This document shows, in pieces, positions 1 through 8,197 of a stretch of DNA of 64,000 nt. This DNA is from Lysobacter enzymogenes. GTDB lineage: Bacteria > Pseudomonadota > Gammaproteobacteria > Xanthomonadales > Xanthomonadaceae. Numbering within the stretch: position 1 is the first letter of the stretch; each line of letters begins with the position of its first letter. Made by a program: the position numbers and the translations under genes. The stretch lies in assembly GCF_900106525.1 (NCBI RefSeq), contig NZ_FNOG01000006.1:315390-379389 (forward strand), given 5' to 3'. Under the pieces are notes generated by a model. The model had not been told where the DNA came from, did no database searches, and worked only from the letters and a program-made list of their open reading frames with translations.

Positions 1-268
1 GCATGACGGCGACTGCTTCTACGGTTGCAGTCGCTTTCACGGATGCTGGTGGGATCAATCCAGCGAGTGCTGAGCAGGGTCGTTGTGGGAGGGGCTTCAG
101 CCCCGACGCTGTCGTTGCAGGCAATGGCGATTTGGCCGAAGAGCGTCGGGGCTGAAGCCCCTCCCGCAAAGGCAGGGCTTCCCGCTACTGCAGTGCATCG
201 CATGACGGCGACTGCATGCACCGTTGCGGTCGCTTCCAAGGTTCCTGGCGGGATCAATCCAGCGAGTA
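1..268. repeat. Direct repeat pair flanking a palindromic repeat
   Basis: A stretch of about 66 bases starting gcatgacggcgactgc and ending gggatcaatccagcgagt occurs at 1-66 and again at 201-268 with a few differences. Between the copies lies an inverted pair of the grggaggggcttcagcccc family (about 94-170). The second direct copy contains the stop codon and last few codons of the neighbouring minus-strand gene, so the outer copy may be a leftover of a duplicated gene end. No gene is supported in this stretch. Confidence 0.6.
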
Positions 269-631
269 AGGCGGAGGTTCGATGGCCGCCGCCAATCCGC
301 TGCGCTCCAAGGCCTGCGCATAACGCTCGGCTTCGATCGCTGTGAGCTCCGCGAGTGCGCCGTCCTCGCGCAACGTGCGCAGCAATTCGCCGGCGGCCCG
401 CCCGCTCTCGGCGGCGAGGCAGGCGGCCGCGCGCAGGGTGTCGGCGTCGTTGCGATGCTGCGGGGCGAGCGAGAGGCGGTGGCGCATCGCGAGGATGCGC
501 GCCAGATCGGGCCGGGTGGTCGCCGCGCTGGTGCCGCAGCGGGTGCAGGTCACCAGCAGCGACATACCCTGGATCTCGCTGCGGACCGTGGCCTGGTCGC
601 CGCAGGAGCAAAAGCTCAGCGGTTCGCTCAT
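254..631 (-). CDS. Hypothetical small protein with N-terminal zinc-ribbon-like cysteines
   Basis: I do not recognise this 125-residue protein. Near its start it has cysteines arranged CSC (residues 8-10) and CTRC (29-32), which could bind a metal as a small zinc ribbon. The rest is alanine- and arginine-rich and probably helical. There is no signal peptide or membrane segment. It starts six bases after the stop of the upstream membrane protein gene on the same strand, so the two are probably co-transcribed. Its last codons fall inside a direct repeat. No function is assigned. Confidence 0.6.
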   Translation of the reverse strand: MSEPLSFCSCGDQATVRSEIQGMSLLVTCTRCGTSAATTRPDLARILAMRHRLSLAPQHRNDADTLRAAACLAAESGRAAGELLRTLREDGALAELTAIEAERYAQALERSGLAAAIEPPPYSLD

Positions 632-637
632 GCCGGC

Positions 638-1420
638 TCAGCCCGCCGCGTCGCGGTGCACGGCGATCACATCGCCGATGGAGTCCGCGCCCGGCGCGTA
701 GCGCGCGCCGGCGAATCCGGCCGCGGCCGCCAGCAGCGCCAGCAGCAGGAACGGCACGGCGGTGCGGCGCAGCGCGGTCGACAGCCAATGCCGCGATTCG
801 ATCCGGCGCAGGCGCCGGTACAGGCCGCCGGCCAGGGCCACGTCGAGCAGCACTTCGGCCATCAGCGCCGGCGACAGCCACAACGCCCACAGCGCCACCA
901 ACGCCGCGGCCACGGCGGCGAGGATCGCGACGATCACCCAGCCGAAGTCGTCGGCGCCGTCGAGCAACGAGAAATCCGCGTCGCCGCGGGCGCTGCTGCT
1001 GCGCGAGGACGACCACGACGACGAGGACGAGGACGATGAGGAGGAGGGCGCTTCGTAACTGGAACTCGCGCCGCCGCCGCCGCTGCGGCCGCCGCCGCTG
1101 TGCCAGCCGGGGCCGGAGGAGCCGGAACTGGAGGAGCCGTCGGAGAGGCCGTTGAGGTCGGGCCAGTCGTTCTCGTTCTTGCGCTTGCGGCCGTGGCTGT
1201 AGGCCCAGGTCCACAGCAACAACAAGAACGCCGCGTAGGCGGCGCAGGCGGCGAGCGGATAGCGCAGCGCCATCGTGTGCATGCCGGCCTGGAGCAGGCC
1301 GAACGAGGCGAGGAAGCCCGCGGCGCCGGTCAGCAGCACGATCAGGCTCATTTGCAGGCGCGGCCAGTGGTCGCGTTCCAGGCGTTCGCGCAGCCGCGCG
1401 ATTTCCATATCTCGGCTCAT
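638..1420 (-). CDS. Hypothetical membrane protein with a serine-rich linker
   Basis: This 260-residue protein is probably in the inner membrane. A short charged N-terminus is followed by two hydrophobic segments (about 24-46 and 52-72). A long low-complexity linker (about 90-150) is made of serine and glycine and includes a run of ten serines. Two or three more hydrophobic segments follow (about 158-182, 184-200 and 218-240). Hydrophobic segments on both sides of a flexible serine linker resemble TPM/YgcG-type proteins in layout, but the TPM domain itself is not seen. It heads a likely two-gene unit with the small cysteine-containing protein. Function unknown. Confidence 0.65.
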   Translation of the reverse strand: MSRDMEIARLRERLERDHWPRLQMSLIVLLTGAAGFLASFGLLQAGMHTMALRYPLAACAAYAAFLLLLWTWAYSHGRKRKNENDWPDLNGLSDGSSSSGSSGPGWHSGGGRSGGGGASSSYEAPSSSSSSSSSSWSSSRSSSARGDADFSLLDGADDFGWVIVAILAAVAAALVALWALWLSPALMAEVLLDVALAGGLYRRLRRIESRHWLSTALRRTAVPFLLLALLAAAAGFAGARYAPGADSIGDVIAVHRDAAG

Positions 1421-1565
1421 GGCGCGAGTGTAGACGCGGCCCGGCGCGTCGACGCAAGCCGGTGCGGCGCGCCCGGCGGGGAACGATTCAGCGCGGCGTG
1501 GTCGGGGCGTTGCGGTACGGGCGCGGCGCGGACCGCGGCCGGTTGGCTTGCGCCGGAGCGTCCGC

Positions 1566-1630
1566 TTGACAGCTCGTGCTACGAAAAGTAGCTTACCTTA
1601 AGTAAGTTACCTTTAGTAATTAACCCGGAG
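1566..1630 (+). promoter_or_regulatory. Promoter with tandem operator-like repeats upstream of NAD(P)H oxidoreductase
   Basis: A perfect -35 hexamer TTGACA is at 1566-1571. It is followed by an AT-rich block, unusual here, with two near-identical direct repeats aagtagcttacctt and aagtaagttaccttt (about 1586-1614) and a third partial copy agtaatta. The boxes cover the expected -10 and leader. Such repeats are typical of repressor binding, and HxlR- or MarR-type regulators often control quinone reductases, but no regulator gene is adjacent. A ribosome site cccggag precedes the TTG start. Confidence 0.6.
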
Positions 1631-1635
1631 CCGCC

Positions 1636-2238
1636 TTGCACGCCCTCATCGTCTTCGCCCATCCCGATCCGCAATCGTTGACCCACGCCGTCGCCACGCG
1701 CGTAGGCGAGGGCGCGCGCGCGGCCGGCCACAGCGTCGAGCTGGCCGATCTCGCCGCCGAAGGCTTCGACCCGCGCTACGGCCAGGCCGATCACGACGCC
1801 TACCGCGACCTCGCGCCGCATCCGGCCGATGTGCGCGCCGAGCAGGCGCGGATCGAGCGCGCCGACGCGTTGGTGCTGGTCTATCCGGTGTACTGGTGGT
1901 CGATGCCGGCGTTGCTCAAGGGCTGGGTCGACCGGGTGTTCTCCAACAACTGGGCCTACGCGACCCGCGACGGCCGCGTGGTCGGGCAGTTGCAGCGTCT
2001 CAACGTGCACCTGCTGGCCTTGGGCGGCGCCGATCAGCCCAGCTACATCAAGCATGCCTACGACGTGGCGATGAAGACCCAGATCGATCACGGCGTGTTC
2101 GATTACTGCGCAGCGTGCGTGGCCAGTTCGACGATTCGCTTCGACACCCAGGAACCCGACGGCCAGGCGCATCTGCAGGCGGCGTTCGAGCTCGGCGGCG
2201 GTTTGTTCGGCAAAGAGGCAGGTTGTCGGGCGGCGTGA
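1636..2238 (+). CDS. NAD(P)H oxidoreductase, flavodoxin-like quinone reductase family
   Basis: A 200-residue flavoenzyme of the NQO1/MdaB/KefF group (flavodoxin-like fold), expected to transfer two electrons from NAD(P)H to quinones or similar electrophiles in the cytoplasm. The opening HALIVFAHPDPQSL is the FMN/FAD phosphate-binding loop. The stretch YPVYWWSMPALLKGWVDR (about 81-98) is the hallmark segment lining the flavin. The start is TTG, chosen because the family begins here and a ribosome site lies just upstream. The AT-rich repeat boxes in the promoter suggest induction by a reactive compound. The end runs into a palindromic repeat. Specific substrate unknown. Confidence 0.85.
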   Translation: MHALIVFAHPDPQSLTHAVATRVGEGARAAGHSVELADLAAEGFDPRYGQADHDAYRDLAPHPADVRAEQARIERADALVLVYPVYWWSMPALLKGWVDRVFSNNWAYATRDGRVVGQLQRLNVHLLALGGADQPSYIKHAYDVAMKTQIDHGVFDYCAACVASSTIRFDTQEPDGQAHLQAAFELGGGLFGKEAGCRAA

Positions 2239-2264
2239 TCGTGCGGCGTTGGCGGGCGGGGTGT

Positions 2265-2380
2265 CGTCGTAGTTGCGCTGGCGCGGTCGCGGCTTGCGCC
2301 GCTCCTACAGGGGCTTCGGCGCCATGCGATCTACCTGTAGGAGCGGCGCGAGCCGCGACCGCGACATCGCAACTACGACG
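2265..2380. repeat. Inverted pair of the gtaggagcggcgc palindromic repeat
   Basis: Two oppositely oriented copies of a REP-like element with core gtaggagcggcgcaagccgc sit about 30 bases apart, with outer arms cgtcgtagttgcg and cgcaactacgacg. Each copy can form a hairpin and the pair can form a larger one. It lies between convergent genes and may act as a transcription end or mRNA-stabilising element. Confidence 0.75.
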
Positions 2381-2386
2381 CAAACC

Positions 2387-3058
2387 TTAACGCCCCGTCC
2401 ACCCATCGAGCATGTCCGCCAGCTCGTCGGCATGCTCCTCTTCCTGCGCCAGGATGTGCTCCATCATGCGCTTGGTCGTGGTGTCCTTGTCGCCGATGAA
2501 ATCGATGATCGCGCGATAGCTGTCGATGGCGATGCGCTCGGCGATCAAGTCCTCCTTGACCATGTCGCGCAGGTCGCTGCCCTCCACGTACTGCGCGTGC
2601 GCGCGGCCGCTGAGCAGGTCGGGATTGAGGTCGGGCTCGCCGCCGAGCTGGACGATGCGCTCGGCGATCAGGTCGGCGTGGGCCTGTTCTTCGTTGGCGT
2701 GTTCGAGGAATTCGGACTTGATCGCGTCGGCCATCAATCCGCTGGCCATGAAGTAGTGGCGCTTGTAGCGCAGTACGCAGACGATTTCGGTGGCCAGCGC
2801 GTCGTTGAGCAGCTCAATCACGGCTTCGCGGTCGGCGGCGTAGCTGGCGGTGATCGCGCCGTCCTCGATGTGCTTGCGGGCGCGGGCGCGGATGGCGCCG
2901 ATGTCGGCGACGAACGCCGAGGTTCCCGAGGCGGCGGGCTTGGGACCGGTGGCTTTGGAGCCTGCGGATTTCGGGCCGGTGGATTTGGAGCCGGCTGGTT
3001 TCGCACCGGCGGACTTGGAAGGAGCGGATTCGCGCTGGCTGACGGGCTTGGCGGACAT
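2387..3058 (-). CDS. Ferritin-like / bacterioferritin-family protein with lysine-rich N-terminal repeats
   Basis: A 223-residue ferritin-like four-helix protein, probably storing iron or protecting against oxidative damage in the cytoplasm. Diiron ligands are visible as E91, the E-Q-A-H motif at 124-127, E174 and the E-E-E-H motif at 206-209. The first 45 residues are a low-complexity tail of repeats such as SAGSK and TGPK, rich in lysine and proline, which could contact DNA as Dps tails do (inference). The start was placed at the Met after a strong AGGAGA ribosome site; an in-frame upstream Met would add 26 unlikely residues. The peroxiredoxin gene lies just upstream on the same strand, which fits an oxidative-stress role. 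Confidence 0.82.
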   Translation of the reverse strand: MSAKPVSQRESAPSKSAGAKPAGSKSTGPKSAGSKATGPKPAASGTSAFVADIGAIRARARKHIEDGAITASYAADREAVIELLNDALATEIVCVLRYKRHYFMASGLMADAIKSEFLEHANEEQAHADLIAERIVQLGGEPDLNPDLLSGRAHAQYVEGSDLRDMVKEDLIAERIAIDSYRAIIDFIGDKDTTTKRMMEHILAQEEEHADELADMLDGWTGR

Positions 3059-3170
3059 GACGTCTCCTGGCGGGTCGGGGGAAGGGCGGGCTACCTCGAT
3101 GGGTGGAAGCGAAAGGGCGTGGCGAACGCACGACATCCGGGCCCGCGCGCGGCGGGCCCGGCGGCGTAGA

Positions 3171-3647
3171 TCAGACTTGCTCGAGCATGTATTCGGCCGA
3201 GGACACGCGGTACTCGCCCGGTTCCTCGACGTGCACCTGCTGGACCACGCCGTTGTCGACGTACAGGGCGAAACGCTTGGCGCGCGTGCCCATGCCGTAG
3301 GCGCTGGCGTCCAGCTCCAGGCCGAGCGCGCGGGTCAGCTCGCCGTTGCCGTCGGAGAGCATCAGCATGCCGTCGGGCACGTGCTGGCTCTTGGCCCAGG
3401 CCTGCATGACGAAGGGATCGTTGACGGCCAGGCAGGCCACGTCGATGCCCTTGTCGCGGAACTGCTGGAAATGCTCGACGAAGCCGGGCAGGTGCTTTTC
3501 CGAGCAGGTCGGGGTGAACGCGCCGGGCACTGCGAACAGCACCGTCTTGCGGTCGTCGAACAGGGCGCGGGTATCGACCGTCTCGATGCCGTCGGTGATG
3601 CGCTTGAGCGCGACTTCGGGCAGGCGGTCGCCGACCTGGATGCTCAT
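3171..3647 (-). CDS. Peroxiredoxin, Prx5/AhpE-like thiol peroxidase
   Basis: A 158-residue cytoplasmic peroxidase of the Prx5 group, which reduces hydrogen peroxide and organic hydroperoxides with electrons from glutaredoxin or thioredoxin. The active-site motif PGAFTPTCSEKHLP carries the peroxidatic cysteine at 48, and a second cysteine at 72 may be the resolving one. Length and the start MSIQVGDRLPEV match the family. A ribosome site aggagaat precedes the ATG. It lies 112 bases upstream of the ferritin-like gene on the same strand, so co-expression is plausible. Confidence 0.92.
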   Translation of the reverse strand: MSIQVGDRLPEVALKRITDGIETVDTRALFDDRKTVLFAVPGAFTPTCSEKHLPGFVEHFQQFRDKGIDVACLAVNDPFVMQAWAKSQHVPDGMLMLSDGNGELTRALGLELDASAYGMGTRAKRFALYVDNGVVQQVHVEEPGEYRVSSAEYMLEQV

Positions 3648-3853
3648 GGGATTCTCCTGATGTGAAGGTGAAGTCTAGGAAGGCGGAGCTAAACTCGGCG
3701 TCAAGGTTGCTTGACGGGAGCATTTCGGGACGCACGCGGCGCGCGCCTTGAAAACGCGCCGTCCGCCGCCATGCTGGAGACCTTAATGATGCGTCAAGGC
3801 GGGCTGTGCGCACAGCGCTGCGCTTGGCGCTTGCGCCGTGGGAGCGAGCATCG

Positions 3854-4750
3854 ATGCAGTTCAAGGACTACTACGACACCCTGGGCGTGGAGCCCAGCGC
3901 CGGCGAGGCGGAGATCAAGACCGCCTACCGCCGCCTGGCGCGCAAGTACCACCCCGATGTCAGCAAGGAAGCCGGCGCGGAAGAACGGTTCAAGGCGGTC
4001 AACGAAGCCTACGAAGCGCTGCGCGATCCGCAAAAGCGCGCGGCCTACGATCAGTTGCGCGCGCGCGGCTATCGCCCGGGCGACGAGGTGCAGGCGCCGC
4101 CGGGCGGTTTCGGCGGCGGCCAGGGCGGCGTCGACTTCGAGGAGGTGTTCGCCGGCGGCGGCGCGGGCGGCGGTTTCAGCGATTTCTTCGAAACCCTGTT
4201 CGGCCGCGGCCGCGCCGCGCCCGGCGCGGGCGGCTTCGGCCAGCGCGGCGCGCCGCCGCGCGGCGACACCCGGGCCAAGCTGGCGATATCGCTGGAGACC
4301 GTCTACGAAGGCGGGCAGGTGCGCATTTCGGTCAACAACAAGACTCTGGACGTGCGCGTGCCCAAGGGCATCCGCCCGGGCCAGCTGATCCGCCTGGCCG
4401 GGCAAGGCGCGCACGGCGATCTGCTGCTGGAGATCGAATACGCCGCGCACCCGCAGTTCGAAGTGGACGGACGCAACGTCATCCACGTGCTGGAGCTGGC
4501 GCCGTGGGAAGCCGCGCTCGGCGCCAGCGTCAGCGTGCCGACCCTGGGCGGGCCGGTCGAGCTCAAGATCCCGGCCAGTTCCGAAGCCGGCCGCAAGCTG
4601 CGCCTGCGCGGCCGCGGCCTGCCGGGTTCGCCGGCGGGCGATCAGATCGTCGAACTGGAAGTGCTGGCGCCGCGCGCGCACAGCGATGCGCAGCGCGAGG
4701 CCTACGAGGGCCTGCGCGCGGCGTTCGGCGAGGACTGGCGGCGCGACTGA
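3854..4750 (+). CDS. cbpA: Curved-DNA-binding protein CbpA-like DnaJ co-chaperone
   Basis: A 298-residue type II J-protein that would stimulate DnaK and may bind curved DNA. The J domain occupies residues 4-70 with the essential HPD at 33-35. A glycine/phenylalanine-rich linker follows (about 78-135), then the two beta domains of the DnaJ C-terminal fold with no zinc-finger cysteines, as in CbpA. The start is the Met of MQFKDYYDTLGV after a GGGAG site; an earlier in-frame start would add 16 residues unlike the family. No CbpM partner gene is adjacent. Downstream is a tandem hairpin array. Confidence 0.88.
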   Translation: MQFKDYYDTLGVEPSAGEAEIKTAYRRLARKYHPDVSKEAGAEERFKAVNEAYEALRDPQKRAAYDQLRARGYRPGDEVQAPPGGFGGGQGGVDFEEVFAGGGAGGGFSDFFETLFGRGRAAPGAGGFGQRGAPPRGDTRAKLAISLETVYEGGQVRISVNNKTLDVRVPKGIRPGQLIRLAGQGAHGDLLLEIEYAAHPQFEVDGRNVIHVLELAPWEAALGASVSVPTLGGPVELKIPASSEAGRKLRLRGRGLPGSPAGDQIVELEVLAPRAHSDAQREAYEGLRAAFGEDWRRD

Positions 4751-4792
4751 ACCGTCGCCAGCGCGCGGGCGGGAAAGCCTGCAGGCCCGCTG

Positions 4793-5202
4793 CTTGTGGG
4801 AGGGCCTTCAGGCCCGAAGCTCTTCGATCCGCCGCGGCGATCTTTCTCAGCGACCTGAGTCGAAAGCGTCGGGGCTGAAGCCCCTTCCACATCAGCCTTG
4901 TGGGAGGGCCTTCAGGCCCGATGCTCTTCGATCCGCTACGGCGATCTTTCGAAGCGACCTGAGCCGAAAGCATCAGGGCTGAAGCTTCTCCCACATCAGC
5001 CTTGTGGGAGGGCCTTCAGGCCCGATGCTCTTCGCTCCGCTGCGGCGATGTTTCGAGCGACCTGAGCCGAAAGCGTCGGGGCTGAAGCCCCTCCCACATC
5101 AGCCTTGTGGGAGGGCCTTCAGGCCCGATGCTTTTCGTTCCGCCGCGGCGATCTTTCGAAGCGACCTGAGCCGAAAGCGTCGGGGCTGAAGCCCTCCCAC
5201 AG
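4793..5202. repeat. Four-copy tandem array of a 104-bp palindromic repeat
   Basis: Four head-to-tail copies begin at 4793, 4897, 5001 and 5104, each 99-104 bases long. Each has a left arm cttgtgggagggccttcagg, a spacer with gatctttc and gcgacctgag, and a right arm that is the imperfect reverse complement, ggggctgaagcccctcccac. Every unit could fold into a long hairpin. Copies differ by only a few bases, which suggests recent unit amplification. There are no unique spacers, so it is not a CRISPR. Confidence 0.85.
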
Positions 5203-5329
5203 CAAATCGGCGACACGATCGGCGGCGCGGCCCAGCCGACGGGCGGAGCGCTGCCGGACCGGTAAACAGCGGCATACGGCACGCGTCTGCGCAGCTTCGC
5301 CGCCCGATTGCGCGGCGCCCAAACGCAAG

Positions 5330-5351
5330 AATCCCGGCCGGAGCCGGGATT
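5330..5351 (-). terminator. Rho-independent-type hairpin downstream of pilH
   Basis: A perfect nine-base stem AATCCCGGC / GCCGGGATT with a four-base loop lies 45 bases beyond the pilH stop. Read on the minus strand it is followed by cttgcgttt, a weak T-rich run. Confidence 0.6.
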
Positions 5352-5396
5352 CGCGCATTCATCCAACACCGCTGCGGCCTTGGGCCGCGCCCGGTT

Positions 5397-5768
5397 TCAG
5401 CCGGCCGCGGGCAGCAACTGGCCGATGATCTCGGACAGGTCGGTTTCGCTGAAAGGCTTGGTGATGTAGGCCTTCGCGCCCTGGCGCATGCCCCACACCC
5501 GGTCGGTGTCCTGGTCCTTGGTGGTGACCAGTACGATCGGAATGTGCTTGGTGGTGGCTTCGCGGCAGATCGAGCGGGTGGCCTGGAACCCGTTGAGGTT
5601 CGGCATGACCACGTCCATCAGGATCAGGTCGGGCAGCTCGCGCTTGGCGGCCTCGACGCCGGCGGCGCCGTCTTCTGCGGTGAGGGCCTCGTGGCCCAAC
5701 TTCTCGACGATGCGACGGATGCCCATCAGCTGGGACGGCGAATCGTCGACGATCAAAATACGCGCCAT
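5397..5768 (-). CDS. pilH: Single-domain response regulator, PilH-like
   Basis: A 123-residue CheY-type receiver domain with no output domain. Acidic residues D8 and D9, the phosphoacceptor D52 in LILMDVVMP, T82/T83 and K104 in YITKPFS are all present. The sequence, especially VTTKDQDTDRVWGMRQGAKA, is characteristic of PilH, one of the receivers of the Pil-Chp system controlling type IV pilus twitching. In Xanthomonadaceae pilH can stand apart from the pil-chp cluster, as here. The start ATG has an AGGGGAAAG site. A hairpin terminator lies just downstream. Confidence 0.85.
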   Translation of the reverse strand: MARILIVDDSPSQLMGIRRIVEKLGHEALTAEDGAAGVEAAKRELPDLILMDVVMPNLNGFQATRSICREATTKHIPIVLVTTKDQDTDRVWGMRQGAKAYITKPFSETDLSEIIGQLLPAAG

Positions 5769-5827
5769 ATCTTTCCCCTGGAACTTGCGGCCGATTGTAG
5801 CGACGCGCCGCGCGGCTGCAATGCCAA

Positions 5828-6820
5828 CTAGATCACGACCAGGGTCCGGCCCAGCGAGCCTCCGGCCAGCATCGCGGGAAACGCCTGCGGCAGTTCGCTC
5901 AGCGGCACTTCGCGGGTGCAGATCCGGTCCAGGTGCGCCGGCTTCCAGTCGCTGGCCAGGCGCTGCCAGATCTCGTCGCGGATCGCGCGCGCGGTGCCGG
6001 CCGAGGCGATGCCGAGCAGCGACACGCCGCGGATGATGAACGGCATCACCGTGGTGCCCAGGTCGTGGCTGGCGGCCAGGCCGGCGCTGGCGACGTTGCC
6101 GTAGGGCGCGGTCTGCGCGAGCAGGCTGGCGAGCATCGGCCCGCCGACGTTGTCCAGGCCGCCGCCGAAGCGCGCCGATTCCATCGGCCGGGCGGTGGCC
6201 AGGGCGTCGCGGCCGAGCACCTGGCTGGCGCCGATCGACTTGAGGTAATCGGCCTGCTCGGGCTTGCCGCTGATCGCGTGCACTTCGAAGCCGGCGCGGC
6301 TGAAGATGTCGAGCGCGAGCGAACCCACGCCGCCGGTCGCGCCGGTCACCGCCAGCGGCCCCAGCTCCGGCGCCTGGCGGTTCTCCAGCAGGCGAAACAA
6401 GGCCAAGGCCGCGGTGAAGCCGGCGGTGCCCAGGATCATGCTCTCGCGCAGGCTCAGCCCGGCCGGCAGCGGGATCGTCCACTTCGCCTGCAAGCGCGCG
6501 TACTCGCTGTAGCCGCCGTCGCGGGTTTCGCTGAGGCCGCAGCCGGTCACCAGCACCGCGTCGCCTTCCTTGAACTTGGCGTCGCTGGAGGCGACCACGT
6601 GCCCGGCCGCGTCGATGCCGCCGACCAGCGGGAACGAGCGCAGGATCTTGCCTTCGCCGGTGCCGGCCAGCGCGTCCTTGAAGTTGATCGAGGAGTACGC
6701 GGTCTTGATCACCACTTCGCCCGGCGCGAGCTCGTCGATCGACACCGTTTCGATGCCGCCGCGATAACCGGCGGCGTCGTTGTGGATGCGAAAGGCGTTG
6801 AACGCGGCGGGGACGGTCAT
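5828..6820 (-). CDS. acuI: Acrylyl-CoA reductase AcuI / YhdH-family zinc-independent oxidoreductase
   Basis: A 330-residue MDR-superfamily NADPH-dependent reductase of the YhdH/YhfP/AcuI group. AcuI members reduce acryloyl-CoA to propionyl-CoA, detoxifying a reactive intermediate. The N-terminal GroES-like domain has SSINFKDALAGTG (about 43-55) and lacks the catalytic zinc ligands of alcohol dehydrogenases. The Rossmann segment carries GATGGVGSLA at 160-169. Length fits the family. It has its own start region. A quinone oxidoreductase role is the alternative. Confidence 0.85.
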   Translation of the reverse strand: MTVPAAFNAFRIHNDAAGYRGGIETVSIDELAPGEVVIKTAYSSINFKDALAGTGEGKILRSFPLVGGIDAAGHVVASSDAKFKEGDAVLVTGCGLSETRDGGYSEYARLQAKWTIPLPAGLSLRESMILGTAGFTAALALFRLLENRQAPELGPLAVTGATGGVGSLALDIFSRAGFEVHAISGKPEQADYLKSIGASQVLGRDALATARPMESARFGGGLDNVGGPMLASLLAQTAPYGNVASAGLAASHDLGTTVMPFIIRGVSLLGIASAGTARAIRDEIWQRLASDWKPAHLDRICTREVPLSELPQAFPAMLAGGSLGRTLVVI

Positions 6821-6854
6821 GACGGCGCAGGCTCCTGTGACGCGCCATCGCAGA

Positions 6855-7166
6855 TCAGGGCGTGGCGCAAGCGCCGATGATAACGGAGTAGAGGTCGTGC
6901 CATTGCGGGTTGGAGGACTCGATCAATTCGAGTTTCCAGGCGCGCTTCCAGGATTTGATGCGCTTTTCGCGAGTAATGGCCGAGCGCATGTCGGGATGCA
7001 GTTCGTACCAGACCAGACTGTGTGTGCCGTAGCGTCGGCTGAACCCTTCAGTGAGGTCGTTGCGGTGCTGCCAGATGCGCTGGATCGGGTCGGAGGTGAC
7101 GCCGGCATACAAGGTGCCGCGCGGCGCGCTGGCGAGCATGTAGACGCAGGGGAGTCGGGTTCGCAT
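6855..7166 (-). CDS. GIY-YIG domain protein (UPF0213/YhbQ-like putative nuclease)
   Basis: A 103-residue single-domain GIY-YIG protein. The two strands appear in variant form as VYMLAS near residue 8 and LYAGVT at about 18-23. The conserved arginine lies in the helix after IQRIWQHR, and the glutamate in the TREKRIKSWKRAWK segment. Stand-alone proteins of this group are widespread putative endonucleases whose substrates are mostly unknown. It starts 34 bases upstream of the acuI start region on the same strand and may have its own promoter. Confidence 0.85.
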   Translation of the reverse strand: MRTRLPCVYMLASAPRGTLYAGVTSDPIQRIWQHRNDLTEGFSRRYGTHSLVWYELHPDMRSAITREKRIKSWKRAWKLELIESSNPQWHDLYSVIIGACATP

Positions 7167-7323
7167 CCATGCGAGTCCTTCAGTCGATATGCAATGAAAG
7201 CACGTCGCGGATCGCTACGAAGCGTAGCGCGCGCGAACGCGGCGAACTCTTACCGGTTGGATGCCAAAAATCCGATCCGATCCGGCGGGTGAGCCCTCAA
7301 GCCCTCAAGCTTATTCTCCTTAT

Positions 7324-7433
7324 CCCGTCATTCCGGCGAAAGCCGGAATCCATTTTGACTTGGCTGTTGCTTTAACCTCGGGCCGAGCAACATCAACAGC
7401 AAAATGGATTCCGGCTTTCGCCGGAATGACGGG
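7324..7433. repeat. Long perfect inverted repeat of the cattccggcgaaagccggaat family
   Basis: Two 34-base arms (7324-7357 and 7400-7433) are perfect reverse complements around a 42-base loop. Each arm is itself a small palindrome with core ttccggcgaaagccggaa. The structure could form a cruciform or a very stable RNA hairpin. Together with flanking sequence (7167-7485) it fills a stretch without a gene. Related elements with different cores occur near 24.8 and 45.3 kb. Confidence 0.8.
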
Positions 7434-7485
7434 TGTGACGCGACGGCGACGCGAAGGTGCGCGGGGATAGCTGATTTGTGTTCGC

Positions 7486-8079
<594 letters not shown>

Positions 8080-8153
8080 GTTCGTCGTTGCCTGGAGATT
8101 TTGTCGTTGTGGGTGTTGCGGGCGCCGGCGCGGATCGCCGCCGCCGAAACGAA

Positions 8154-8179
8154 GAACGGCGCACCAAGGTGCGCCGTTC
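8154..8179 (-). terminator. Terminator of the sucA-sucB-lpdA operon
   Basis: A perfect 12-base stem GAACGGCGCACC / GGTGCGCCGTTC with a two-base core loop lies 19 bases beyond the lpdA stop. On the minus strand it is followed by ttcgtttc. Confidence 0.7.
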
Positions 8180-8197
8180 TCGTGACTGCCTGGCCGA

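Noticed and set aside
2387-3136. Longer start for the ferritin-like protein adding 26 residues
   Set aside because: The internal Met has a strong AGGAGA site and matches the family; the extension is proline/arginine-rich and lies over the intergenic gap.
4793-5202. CRISPR-like array
   Set aside because: Units are about 104 bases with no unique spacers and strong internal dyad symmetry; no cas genes nearby.
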